A stretch of DNA of 64,000 bases, from the NCBI RefSeq assembly GCF_947623445.1, contig NC_135240.1:20770001-20834000 (forward strand), in the 5' to 3' direction. The translations under genes and the position numbers were made by a program. Positions 24,601-35,749 of the stretch are shown one piece after another. The notes below the pieces were generated by a model. That model was not told where the DNA came from. It did no database searches and was given only the letters and a program-made list of their open reading frames with translations. The number at the start of each line of letters is the position of its first letter. Position 1 is the stretch's first letter. The DNA comes from Clavelina lepadiformis (lineage: Eukaryota > Chordata > Ascidiacea > Aplousobranchia > Clavelinidae).

Positions 24601-25376
24601 CCTAGAGATCATTATTAATGATATTTGATAGTAAATAGTGGATCCTGATGCTCGAATTCATTATTGCACTGAATGAATGACATTGCAAACAAATGTACAC
24701 TAACTTTGGTGGGTTATTGCTATTCTTCTGCTCTTCATCTGACTGAATTTCAAACTGCCATCTCTCCAAAGTTTCATTTGTTTCTGATTCTCTGATGACA
24801 ACAACGAGTCGGCGAACAGCCCCCTTTTCAAGCCATTCTGTTAAGTTACAAACAATGGCTGTTTTTGATTAGTATTACGGCTAAAATAAATTTTGCAATG
24901 ATATGAGAAATTTATACAGAATCCACCTAAAGAGCACCCATTGAAAAGATGGCAAAGAAAATGGCTCTTTAAATCGGAAAATAAAATTTTTGGTAACTTC
25001 TCCATACCTGTTAACTGGGGCAAGATATTATCTTTTAGATAAGTCAATAAGCCTTCATCTGTGGTTACAAGTATTGTCAAACCATACTTCTTTTCTTGCT
25101 TAAACATCTCTGGCGGGTAGACCCCACGTTGATATAAAATGTTGTTTATTCCATAAACTAAAACAAAACATAACGTAATTAGAAGTATCTACAATACTCT
25201 AATAACTATAGTATAATTATAATATACAAATTTAAGGAACTACGCTATTGATGTTGTTAAAATTTAACCTACCAACAAGTAAATTAACTACACCACATAT
25301 ACTTACAAAAAAATTCTGAAACAATTGCTGCCGATCCTTTTAAAGTAATTTTATTAAGTTGCTTGGTCGATGTCAT
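21615..25376 (-). CDS. MAD2L1: Spindle checkpoint protein MAD2 (HORMA domain)
   Basis: Five exons (plus-strand coordinates): 25307-25376, 25008-25157, 24705-24837, 22057-22151, 21615-21781; phases agree and give 204 residues (human MAD2L1 has 205). MAD2 inhibits CDC20-APC/C at unattached kinetochores by switching from open to closed form. The whole protein is one HORMA domain: ITLKGSAAIVSEFF, then YGINNILYQRGVYPPE, KYGLTILVTTD, RRLVVVIRE with LERWQFEIQSDE, IRAVIRQITATVTFLPLLE, and the C-terminal seat-belt CSFDLLFYTD, EEVKLRSFSTSVHRV. All segments align without a gap of more than a few residues to the vertebrate protein, so it is MAD2L1 and not MAD2L2. The start ATG gives the usual short N-terminus. 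The 2.55-kb intron 3 contains a LINE remnant. The gene is convergent with POMT2. Confidence 0.96.
23955..24345 (+). pseudogene. Fragment of a non-LTR retrotransposon reverse transcriptase
   Basis: Opposite in orientation to MAD2L1 and inside its third intron. The plus strand reads NQAAGPEDITTVLPKILKTL then, after a stop or frameshift, VKKLTEIETVVHNKGNIPSV, the usual start of LINE reverse transcriptases (AxGPDxIxxEVLK and xxNKGxIP). At 24249-24345 comes TNNASKTKYMVITKSRKE, the segment that follows the catalytic YADD in such enzymes. Only about 150 bp lie between the two parts and the catalytic palm is missing, so the copy is internally deleted and dead. The clade is not certain. Confidence 0.65.
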
Positions 25377-25922
25377 TTTTCTATGAACTGATTATCATTG
25401 AAAACAACTAATAACAAAATTAACTTTTAAAATGCTAAAAATGTTAAATACTTGAAAATTTAGAAAAGAAGTAAACTCAGACAGAAAGTAATCATTGCTC
25501 TTCTTGCACCATGGCGATTTACTTGTATTATATATCTGCTATATTTCATGAGCGTTGAAAATTTTTCATAAAAGCTGAAATACCATGTCATTGTGTTCAA
25601 AATAGACTTTCAAAAAGTTATGACAAATATTATAATAAAATAGCAACCAGTACCCTACTATCTGAGGTTGTTAGGTTACTACCCTCGTATGTAAGTAAGG
25701 TTTCGGAAGATAGATTCACAAAACCTCTCAGTATGGTGCCGAAATATAGGCTAGTTTCACAATTCTAATACTAAAATCAACCCTACGGAAGAAATTTTTC
25801 AAAGCAAAAGGTAAGAAGTTAAACATGAAAAAAGCATCAGAGCCAAAATGATCAATAGATTTAAAACAAATATTGTAGCATAACGTGTACAGTCGATAAC
25901 GTTTTATTTGGCCACTAAATAG

Positions 25923-26263
25923 CAGTGGCGATCAAAATAACAACATAAGTTACTTAAGTAGAAGTATCTATCTAAAACTACTAAAATTTGAAGTAAACAG
26001 TAGCATATTTTAAACTACCCAAGAGAAAAGTAGTTTGGGAAGTAGTTATCGATCTAAAATATGAGGTTGTGAAAGCACAAATTACCAAGAGCTTGCTAAG
26101 CAATAAGCAGGGAAATACATATTTCTATGAAGATAAATAGTTTCAGACATACTCTTGTCCTTCGTCAGAGCATTGTTATGCGAAAATCAAGTTGTAGTCT
26201 GTACATAAACGTTTTGTGAAGTGGACTACTTAAGTAAAACTACTTCGTTACCGACCACCGCTG
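25923..26263. mobile_element. hAT-like MITE, family B copy 1
   Basis: The ends CAGTGGCGATC and, in reverse complement, CAGCGGTGGTC match at 8 of 11. Flanks ctaaatag (25915-25922) and tcgaatag (26264-26271) match at 5 of 8, the rest being transitions. The body shares blocks with copy 2 at 37779-38286: ataagttact, aagtagtttgggaag, gttatcgatctaaa, tatgaggttgtgaaa, aagtaaaactacttcgttac. Copy 2 is 167 bp longer. Confidence 0.7.
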
Positions 26264-27257
26264 TCGAATAGTCTGAACAATGTCCAACAACTAAAGAAAT
26301 TCAACATCACCAATATACCGCTAATTCTCTCATTTATTCGGACAAATCTCTGCTGATTTTGGACGACAGTATACAAGCATATATGCATGGATTTTGAGTG
26401 ATTGTAGTGTAACATAGAAATGACAATTATGTTTAAAGATCACAGTAATCTCAAGACAAATAACGAGATCAAAATTGAACAAAGGAACAAATGCTTCTGT
26501 ATTATCGGAAATAAGATAAACCAACTTCACTAGCTGTAAATGAACATTGAACACCAATTACCTTCCTGTATGGAAAGTTTGTAAAATATATTATCTCTAG
26601 CGTGTTGAAAGAGCAAATATTGTTAAGACGCTGGCGTAAACATCATTCGGCCTTGGCGTCATAAAATTTCACGAAAATTATACACGGTTATAAATGCAGT
26701 GAAATTCGCTTTAGTTTCATCTCTAGACGGTTGTAACTCGACAGTTGCAGTGGAATTGATGAGCAGGGCAAAGCAAACGGTCTTAAAATTCGCACATTTA
26801 TTAAAGAGAGTGACTATTTCACCGTAAGTAGGTCACACAGCCCATAGTAAAAGATAGGAGAATTGGTATGCAAAACTTCATTTTATTCAATTAGGGTTTA
26901 ATTAAAGTTAGATTTAGATTAGAAAGATTTGGGTTAGGTTTAGGTTACTTTGTTATAACATTTAAACAGTTTTTGCGTAAATCAATAATTTGTTAAATTC
27001 TGCGTAATTTGGTGAAATGCAAGGTTTCCATACAAGACCACCTTTTTATAATAGTAAAAATAGATTGTATAATAGTAAAACACGATCTAGAAATAATATC
27101 CCTTTGGCGTATATCTCTTGGTAATTCAGACAAGCTTGTATCTCCACTTAATTTTTACAAATCAGCCCTAACCACAGTGGTCGAATAAAGATTAAAAAAG
27201 AATAAAATTCAATTCACATTTCATTCATTTATTTTATTTTTTGCCTTTAATGTGGGG

Positions 27258-27425
27258 GACAAAAAATTTTTCTGACGCAGGTGGTTGCAAACATATTAGC
27301 AGTTATGATGATGATAAACAAATTCGACGGGCAAATGTAGCAAGGCCTCGAGGGCAAAAACGTGCGTTATGGAATAACACGAGAATGTAAAAAGTTAATA
27401 GCGTCAGCACGACCACCAAACCCCA
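27258..27425. repeat. Left arm of a ~170-bp inverted repeat
   Basis: The sequence from gacaaaaaatttttctgacg to cagcacgaccaccaaa is the diverged reverse complement of 30890-31063. Shared blocks include gacaaaaaatttt, ctgacgcaggtggt, gcaaaca, ggcaaat, agcaagg or ggcaagg, ggcaaaaac and gtcagcacg. The two arms enclose about 3.6 kb containing the transposase fossil, so they may be terminal repeats of that element. No target duplication is visible outside them. Confidence 0.7.
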
Positions 27426-28213
27426 AACTAAGACCAAGGCCCACCAAACCATTCCATTTACTGTTTTGTTTATTATAATATTTTATAATTAGAAGTGTTT
27501 GGTATACTAGACTGTTGCTATACCCAAATTGTGATGTCTTATGGCTGAGCACTTCGGCACTAGGTTACAGAACGTAAATTAGATTTTCGATCAAATCAAC
27601 CTTTTTGCGCTGTTTCGAACACCGAAGATGCTCTATTGCAGATATAGACAAAACGCAAAGTTAGCTTATCTTCCCAAACCGATGGTGAAATTTCTCCGTT
27701 AAACTTCTACTGTCCTTATCCTTAGCCTACTTTTCCTCCGATTCATTTACCGCCAACGCAGCGCGCAGTTTTCATTGGTACAAGCGTTTGGTCTTCTATC
27801 TTGGGTATTTCCCTAAATAAAGTATCTCCTGTAAATTGACCTTGTTAACACGTAAATATTTACACTTTTTTTCGACATAAAATATATAAATATGCGTTAT
27901 GGGTATAAAATATCGTGATTAGAAAAACTGTTTGAAGTCTGTTTAATGAATGCATTTGTTCTTTTATATACAATGTTAACAAAGATAGGCCTATAACCTA
28001 TGCCTAACTTAAAAATTGCTTAATTACATTCACGTAACATTTTACAATTTTTTTTTGTATAACACCTTTGCAAAGCACGGTTTTTTATTTAAACTGTCGC
28101 TTAAGTTTTAGTTTAGTTTATTACTTGTCTGCGCATAAATGCTGACTTATAGGTCTAATTGTATAATGTATAGGCTAAATTGTTTTCTACTGTTGTAAGC
28201 ACCAAAGCCATAG

Positions 28214-28562
28214 CCAGGGTTGCCATCGGTCTCAAATCAAAAATAAGGACGACTAGGAAATGAAAGAGGAAAACCACCTTAAACAGTGCACAACAGAAGA
28301 AAGCAACCAATGTTCCTAAAAAACAAACGAGACACTATCTGCATGTTCTTAATTTTGGTATCTCTTTGGTACAAAATAGTATACTAAAGGTATCGAAATG
28401 CCCAAAATACGAACCTCTGTCCTAAAAATAAGACGAAAATAAGGACGCAAGTGAAAATAAGGAATTTCTTAGAAAAAAGGACAAAAATATTTTCTAAGAC
28501 ACGGACCTTTAAAATAAGGACAAATCTTAGAAATAAGGACGGTATGGCAAGTGGCAACTCTG
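28214..28562. mobile_element. hAT-like MITE with aaaataaggac repeats
   Basis: It starts CAGGGTTGCCA and ends, in reverse complement, CAGAGTTGCCA (10 of 11). Flanks gccatagc (28206-28213) and cctatagt (28563-28570) match at 5 of 8. The interior holds about six copies of aaaataaggac-like motifs. Length 349 bp, no coding content. Confidence 0.55.
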
Positions 28563-29514
28563 CCTATAGTCAATACTAGATACTAACTCCTTCTGCTCTG
28601 TTTGGCAATGCTAATCTTTGCTGTAGTAGTTGATTAACAAAAATTCATTGCTGTTGTCCAAGTTGACTGTCTCAGGATTTTAACCATATGAAAGCTTTGT
28701 ATTATCTGCAAACGTATCATCATGGAAGGTACCGTACTATCTTTCAATTAGGCTAAATTTAACGCTTTCAAGTGTTTGTTAATTAATAGGCATTTGTTCT
28801 GTAGTGTGTTTCTATGAAAATTGTTGTCGTTGCTACTTTATGCCATATGTGTTTTAGTAAAACTAATAGCTTATATCAATGTTGAATTGAGATTATATTT
28901 ATTTTGTTAGAACAAAAACCAAACTTGCAGATAACCAAAACCTATTAAAATTGACTTCATGAATTGATTTCATACAAAGCCGATGACAATCATAATACCA
29001 TCGATCTTAGCAATTCTTTTTACACATCGTGGTTGCTGCTTTGTAATGTTTTGTGTTTTGGTCATTAACAATTGCTATTTATACGATAATTAACTTTGCA
29101 CGAAATTTCTTGTCATAAATTAGGGGTAACGCATCGGTAGACAGATATACATTGATATATAGGTATACAATTGAATAAACTTACCCAGGGATATCTAAAT
29201 TTCGGGATGGGGAACTTGTCACAAGGGCTGACAAATGGAGGGTAACATTCGTGAAAACACTTTTTATAAATAAACGATTAGCTGTTGTGTTAGAAATGTT
29301 AAAATATAATTTTATTCCTTGCATTGCAATAAATCACTTTTAAAACGCGAATTTGGCGAAACTGTATTTGCTAACAAAACCAAATTCAAAATATTTATAT
29401 TTGAAGCTTACAAAGCTGCCAAAAGTTGTTTTACAAAATACTGCATTGCACTAAGAACAAACAATTTGTGGACAACTCATATGGTAATTAAATAATAAAC
29501 AGAACAATATTTCG

Positions 29515-29552
29515 CTTCTTATTACTACTGCTTGACGTTAATTTCCTAATTT
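29515..29552 (+). repeat. 38-bp direct repeat, copy 1
   Basis: cttcttattactactgcttg continuing to cctaatttt; the same 38 bp appears at 31174-31211 just before the first called RDH exon. The two copies bracket about 1.6 kb holding the transposase fossil and the right arm of the inverted repeat. Confidence 0.85.
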
Positions 29553-29639
29553 TTCTGTTACTAGATAATGTGTCAGGAGTAACTTTTGAAGCATTAAAAC
29601 GTTTCAATTGATTTCTTGCAAAGCAATTAAAAGCTGTTT

Positions 29640-30400
29640 GCATGATCAGCACAAAATTGAAATGACCAGCAGAACATTTTTGTTGTAATAAACTTTATTT
29701 GAATCGCCTGCAGTAACTTGACTGGCAGCAGTGGTGAAAGCTGAATGTTGGTTAGGTTGAGCAAGCAGTTTTGCTTTGATCGCCTCATCAGCTGCAATTG
29801 CTGTGTAAAACTGCACAGCAACTGCAGTCGTCACAAAGCAAAGTTGGGTTGGTCCAAAAAGACCACCATGATCAGCAGTTTCAAACAGATGAGCATGCTC
29901 TTTTGGCATGCATGCTTGAGGTTGTGGCTTGTCATAAGTGTCCACAAGCAAATGTTTGCAACCAGAGCATTTTCTCCAACGACAAATACTGCGACCAATA
30001 TAGCACATTTTCAGAAAGTTTGTCTAAACTCACTGCAGATAAGAAGTCCACCAGCCATGAAAGTTCAGGAGTGCTTCCAGAGAAAGCTGTTGTGTCATTT
30101 AAAGGGACAGTGTCCACAGAAACCAACCTAGATGCTGTTGCCAAAGCTTGCTGCTGAAGAAGGCTCAAGCAGTGAAATTTTTTCTCTGCTTGCAGAATTT
30201 GCTGAAGTGACACATAAAAATTTTCCTCCATTTGCTTGTCGATACCATCCAAAAAGAACATCGATTGGGTCTGATAAAAACTTTCCAGGCAGCACATAAG
30301 AAAATGCATGTCTTTGTTTAAGGTACACAGCAAGATCATGAACTGTACCCATGCTACGAATGCATGCCGTGAAATTTTTGTACAATTATATCTTAGGTTA
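29640..30400 (-). pseudogene. P-element/THAP9-like transposase C-terminal fossil
   Basis: Read on the minus strand from about 30360 downwards, three frames join into one recognisable protein. First comes VHDLAVYLKQRHAFSYVLPG then LSDPIDVLFGWYRQANGG. A frameshift follows, then NFYVSLQQILQAEKKFHCLS and a long helical part. After a second frameshift comes YIGRSICR with KCSGCKHLLV and a C-terminal tail (LFGPTQLCFVTTAVAVQFYT). The F-G-x-Y-R-Q-x-x-G-G block followed by a xxQxLxAEKK block, and later a C-x2-C pair, are typical of the C-terminal half of P-element and THAP9-like transposases. The THAP finger and most of the catalytic core are not seen. It is a dead copy. Confidence 0.6.
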
Positions 30401-30889
30401 ACTAGGCTAGCTCAAAATCTTTACATAACACGTAATTTTCATAAAGCCACATGCCATACCTGGAACCACAACCATCACACACTCCAAACTGAAAGCATGC
30501 GTTTTGTAACAATTATCTTTGCACTCTATTTGTCACGCAAAAAAGAAAAAAGGGCGAGTTACATGATATTTAACTTTTTCTGGTACATACTTACGTCACT
30601 GTCAATGTATGCATATTTAAGCAAGCTGATTAAACCATCAGACTGGACATGGGTGAAATAATTGACCGTCTTCAACTCCTCCCCACAACCGACCTGTGTA
30701 AAAGATCCTTACCTTTATCTCTTCACATGCCACCTGAACTGGACTTTGTTCCCTTGGATGCAGTTCATTTTATTGGGGTATTTCTTTTTCCATCCAGACA
30801 CTCAGGTCAATTCCATCTTGACGGTAACACATTGCTTGTATCCTGCCAAACTATCAGCTTAACCTTGGTTTTATTTTGATGTGTTTTGT

Positions 30890-31063
30890 CAGTTATGTTT
30901 TGTGGCCGTGCTGACACTAAAATATTTGTTCTTTCACTTCATGCCACTGTAATGCATGTTTTTGCCTTAAAAACCTTGCCAAATTTGCCTGACTTATTTG
31001 TGGTAAATATCATCGATATTGCTTATGTGTTTGCGACCACCTGCGTCAGCAAAATTTTTTGTC
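30890..31063. repeat. Right arm of the ~170-bp inverted repeat
   Basis: Reverse complement of the arm at 27258-27425 with many substitutions and small gaps. The outer boundary is gtc at 31061-31063, matching gac at 27258-27260. Confidence 0.7.
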
Positions 31064-31173
31064 GATGATTTTTTTTACTTTCATCAACTTTGTTTGACGT
31101 CAATCAAATTTACGAACGCTTGTAGTTATGTATTGTAATACAAATATGCGCATAAATGTATGAGCTACATTCA

Positions 31174-31211
31174 CTTCTTATTACTACTGCTTGACGTTAA
31201 TTTCCTAATTT
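31174..31211 (+). repeat. 38-bp direct repeat, copy 2
   Basis: Second copy of the motif at 29515-29552; it lies 53 bp before the first recognised RDH exon. Confidence 0.85.
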
Positions 31212-31264
31212 TGATGATTTTGCTAATTTTTGTTTATTATTGATTTTACTAACCCTTTCTTTAG

Positions 31265-34200
31265 ACAAACCCAAGAAATCAGCTGTAAATGGAACAGTTC
31301 AATGTGATGTGAAGCTGAATGGAAAAACTGTTCTTATAACTGGAGCCAATCAGGGCATAGGTTTTGAAACTGCCCTTGACTTGGCTGGAAGAGGGGCACG
31401 TGTCATATTAGCTTGTCGTGATCTTGAAAAGGCTGAAGCTGCCAAGGAAAAGGTTTATAGATTGTCAGCTTTTTAACTGAATCTTTCCTTTTATTTATTG
31501 GCCTACATTAAGTATGTGGCAAGCAGTGTTTATAAACATTTAAAATTGCATTCTTTTTATCATGTAAAAATAGATAAAAGAAACTGTATCGCCGTCTGAT
31601 ATAGTTGTAATGAAACTGGATTTGGCATCACTAGATTCCATTCGTGAATTTTCGAAAGCTGTGAATGAAAATGAATCACATTTAGACATTCTTATCAATA
31701 ATGCAGGTACAGCCATTTTCAGCAATGTGTTTAAATTGTTTTGTATGGTATTGTTATCAGTTGACCTTTAAGTTTTTAAAAGTGTTATATTTATTATGCA
31801 AAAAATACTTCGTTATTATGTAAAGATTTGTGTAGTTCATACATCTTGTTACTGTACTTAAGTCGTATTATTCCACCCCACAGTTTAACTTGCACAAGTA
31901 TTGTGATATTTACAACAGATGTTGGTTTTACATTAGATGAAAAAGTTATGCACTGTATCTAGGAAAATATTAAAAATTTGTTTGTCAAAGAACGTAGGAC
32001 CATGTTTCCTCATGGGAATATTGGACATTTCATAAGAATATTTTGTACAAATATGTCAACTTTGGAGGGTTTGGGTAGTCGAGAAAATCTTTACTCCTAC
32101 ACTCTGATAATACTTTAATGCAGTTTTGCTACTAAACTTGCATTAGTAATTAGAAAAATTTTCTCTTTTTGTAACACAACGATCAGGAATTCACCAGAGT
32201 ATCATTAAAAAATAAGAGTAAATAATGACATGTCATTTTATGTCAAATGTGTATAAATTTACGTTGAATAAATGTTATTATGCCATTTTTCATTCACTGA
32301 TTTGTAAATAGTTACGGTAGTTACCTCCAATCACAAAGAATATAAAACAAAAATAATATTCTTCAATTAAAGATCCAATTGTCTTCACGATTATCTGAAA
32401 AAAATCACATCACACAAGTGACACAAATTATGGACAAGGTAATATATGCAGTGCAAATCAACTAAACCATTAACACAAAAATTATTAAATAAAAACCAAC
32501 ACCAGGACATCATGGTGTTATTCAAACAAAAAACTTATTTGATAGTTAAAAATTCTGTTATCACTATAACAAAAGCAGAGGCATATTACTGGGTAGAAAT
32601 CTAATTATATTCAACCCAAAAAGGCAGCATAATGTATTGCAATGAATACGATGGTTGAAGTTGTTTATCTACTCTAGGGCAAGTTAATAATTAACTTCTT
32701 GGAAAGTTATGAATAGTTAAGGTGCCATATTTTGTTTTCATTCACCACAGTCCACAATATCCCTAATTTAATCCGATTGATTTTGCAAATTATGAACCAT
32801 TTTGATATGTTACCTAAAGTATGTGAAATAATGGTAATGGTGCACATGCTTGGCACCATATCCAAACATACTCAAAGAGAATATGAAAAGGAAAAAATTT
32901 TGTCTCTGTTGTTTGAAACCGCATTAACCTAAATTTTTATGATATTAGGAATTATGGCCTGTCCACAATGGAAGACAGCTGATGGCTTTGAAATGCATCT
33001 TGGGACGAATCATATTGGACACTTTCTATTAACAGAGTTGCTGCTAGATCTTCTTAAGGTATATGTTCTTTGCCATACTTCTGCTACCGTAGCCATTTGT
33101 TTTTGTTTCAGGAATGTATACCATGTATTTTTGTTAGGTTTTTACACCATCAAAAGATCAGGTTGTGTGGACATACAAACAAAAGATCTGCTGACTTTGC
33201 TTATTTTATTTAATCAAAGTACTTGACGAGCTAGGGGGTCATGCTTTAACTTGTCACCTTTTTGGTGAATTAAAAAAAAGTTTATGTATTATGAGTTAAT
33301 TACTAAAAATTCTCGCAATCATTTCAATGTACAGTCAATTACGTGATTCAAAACTTGAGTGGTTTGTTATTGACTTCTTACTTCATGCAAAATAAAGGAT
33401 TCAACTCGAATCCACTTGATTCGGATTTTTGAAAATGTCAAAAATGATAAATGGTCAATGTGTGTGTGTCAGATTCGCGTTAGTAATTATGGTAGAACCC
33501 CTGTCTATGACCACCGTGATAATGAGACCATCACAGTATCACGATCACTTAAACTTAGTTTGAAATATCTTGTTTTCTATTACAATGTATAGCATTCTGT
33601 TTCACTGACGCCACCCCACAGACATGGTCAATTGACAACCGGTGGATGATCAACTTATCGGGGTTCTGCTGTATGTAACGATAATTGCATGCATGTATGT
33701 CAGATAAAAAACCAACAACTTCGTGAAATTTTTGTGTTTGTTAGAAATCCGCTCCAAGTCGTATTGTTATCGTATCCTCATCTGGGTATAAAAGAGGAAA
33801 GATGGACTGGAATAATATGATGCATGAAACAAATTATGATCCTTTTTATGTTTATTGTTGTAGCAAGCTAGCCAATGTCCATCACTGTTTGGAATTAAGT
33901 AGACGTCTAGAAGGTAAAAATGGCGATTTTTAGAATTGTCATATTTTGTTTGGAAAGGTTGTTTGTGTCTTTTCATAATAACTTTCACATGTGCAATATA
34001 AAGTATTGTCGATTTCTAAATTTTTGGATTAAGTTACTGTGTGTTTTTTAGTTTTGGTTTGCATGCTATGAAGTAATCATTTTGTAGACCTGGAACTTTT
34101 TAATTTTGCGTGATCAGTTTGCATTTGATCTGAACTCTTTAGAACAAAGTGGCCACAGCTTTTTCCTCATTTTCTACTTAAGAAAATGGAACTATATTTA

Positions 34201-34733
34201 TATATACTATATTTGTATAACTATATTTTTAAGAAATTATGCTTGATAGTTTAATGTTAATGTTTCGCAGGTACAGGTGTTACTTGTAACAGTTTGCATC
34301 CAGGCATTATAAAAACAAATCTTGGTCAGTATATGCGAGGAGATCACACACCATTTTTTCGTAGAATGCTATATACAATAGCTTGGCCTCTTGCTATGGC
34401 ATTTTTTATGACTCCAAAACAAGGAACTCAAACCTCAATATATTGTTCTATTGCCCCCGAACTGGCTGATGTAACTGGAAAATATTTTGCGTGAGTAGAG
34501 TAATTTGTTTTTTATATTTAAAATAATGCAGAGGTTTTACATGAGTATGTGCAGATCTTTTTGTGCAATTTCCATACAGCCATTGTGCCCATTACTTTTT
34601 GAATTTGTTCACAAAAATATTTAGGAAATGTGGTGAAGAGCCTTTGATGACCCATGCTTTGAATAAAGAAGATGCAAAAAAATTGTGGGAATTGTCAGAG
34701 AAATGGATTGCTGCCAAGGAAACAGCTGACTGA
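31265..34733 (+). CDS. Short-chain dehydrogenase, retinol dehydrogenase 11-14-like (5' end missing)
   Basis: Six exons found: 31265-31452, 31574-31706, 32949-33058, 33745-33913, 34271-34490, 34625-34733; 309 codons including the stop, all phases consistent. Classical SDR marks: [20 protein letters not shown] (TGxxxGIG cofactor loop), [35 protein letters not shown], the RDH block [20 protein letters not shown], catalytic Ser in [17 protein letters not shown] (catalytic Y-x3-K), and HPGIIKTNL. The C-terminus LWELSEKW is typical of RDH11/12/13/14. It should reduce or oxidise retinoids or other lipophilic carbonyls with NADP(H). The first exon found begins in phase 1, so at least one upstream exon with the start codon, usually encoding a membrane anchor, is missing. 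Substrate and exact family member cannot be told. Confidence 0.88.
33490..33671. mobile_element. pogo/mariner-like MITE in an RDH intron
   Basis: It starts TGGTAGAACCCCTG and ends, in reverse complement, CAGCAGAACCCCGA. The AGAACCCC core is shared and both sides are flanked by TA (33488-33489 and 33672-33673). The interior includes gaccaccgtgataatgagacc and ggtggatgatcaacttatcg. Length 182 bp, no coding content. Confidence 0.55.
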
Positions 34734-34986
34734 TAAATCGGATTCTAACCTTCAAGTGAAATTGTTGACAAACTTTGCACGTTTTGTACAAATAATATAT
34801 TTACTTTTCATCACAATAGGTTTCATAGCGACATGAGGTAGTTTTGTAATGTATACGTAACAACTTAATTAAGAAGCAGTCAGAAGAATCAATCCTATGG
34901 TTTTAAATGGATGTGGCCTAGTTGTAGTAATATTATTAGGTGACTTTCTACTGCATGCGAGTGCAATATTTGCAGTGTTGTTATGG

Positions 34987-34992
34987 AATAAA
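34987..34992 (+). terminator. Polyadenylation signal of RDH gene
   Basis: AATAAA (within aataaataaac) 254 bp after the RDH stop codon. Confidence 0.5.
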
Positions 34993-35423
34993 TAAACATA
35001 GTGTTATTTTGTTTAGGATATATTTGTGATTCTATGCTGATATTGCTATCACACACTACTCACACCCTGTTTTTATATGGCTAGTAAGAAGAAATTGCTG
35101 ACACTATTAAAGTCTTTTGAGCCATGACCATTAATATTCTGTTTCGATTCGTGATTGCTTTGTGTACTGATGTGGGCCATATTGCAGTTTACAATCCTTT
35201 TGGTTTTATTTCAGTAAAAATATACACACTATACTGTTATATACACTATATATTCATATTATACTATATATTATACACTATATCCATGTATTTGTAATAT
35301 ACTTGTTATACCAAAATTGATTATGCCGCTACACTCCTTAAGGCTGGAGTATATATTGTTTGTTGGCTTCAGAAGAGATTCAGCTGCTTAACCATCGAAC
35401 TAAACCAGTATACTTTAATAAAC

Positions 35424-35749
35424 TCGTCAGATATAAAAAAGTTTTCCTACATTTCTCTCTTGGTTAATAATGGTATCAAGGAATACAATCAATTGATTGA
35501 TGCAAATGGTGATTACATTGATTTTGATAAGCTTGTGACCGAAAATAATATTGAACCTAATAACCAGCTCTTCGTAGAGTATATTAAACTGAAATCCGCC
35601 ATTCCGGTTGAATGGGAATGCAGCATCACACCAGCTAACGATATAATAAACACATTGCAAACGCTAAAAGAATACATTCTGCTTACGAATAGCTACGAGT
35701 ATTTTCGGAAAAAAAGGGACAACTATCAGCAAGGTCCAGAAAAACTGTA
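35424..35749 (+). pseudogene. LINE ORF2 C-terminal fragment
   Basis: An open stretch reads VNNGIKEYNQLIDANGDYID followed by FDKLVTENNIEP, LFVEYIKLKSAIPVEWE and about 45 more codons to a stop. The pattern GI-x(n)-LID-x-NG-x-x-x-x-FDxL, then x-YxxLKSAIPxEW, is what follows the reverse transcriptase domain at the C-terminal end of L1-type LINE ORF2 proteins. No reverse transcriptase motifs remain upstream, so this is a 5'-truncated copy. Identification rests on this pattern only. Confidence 0.5.

Larger units (their letters stand above)
25377..31264. other. Repeat-rich region between MAD2L1 and RDH
   Basis: The MAD2L1 promoter should lie at its left end. It contains the hAT-like elements at 25923 and 28214, an inverted repeat pair (27258-27425 / 30890-31063), a P-element-like transposase fossil, and a 38-bp direct repeat (29515 / 31174). 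The missing first exon of the RDH gene is probably somewhere here; I could not place it. Between 26264 and 27257 I see nothing recognisable. Confidence 0.5.
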
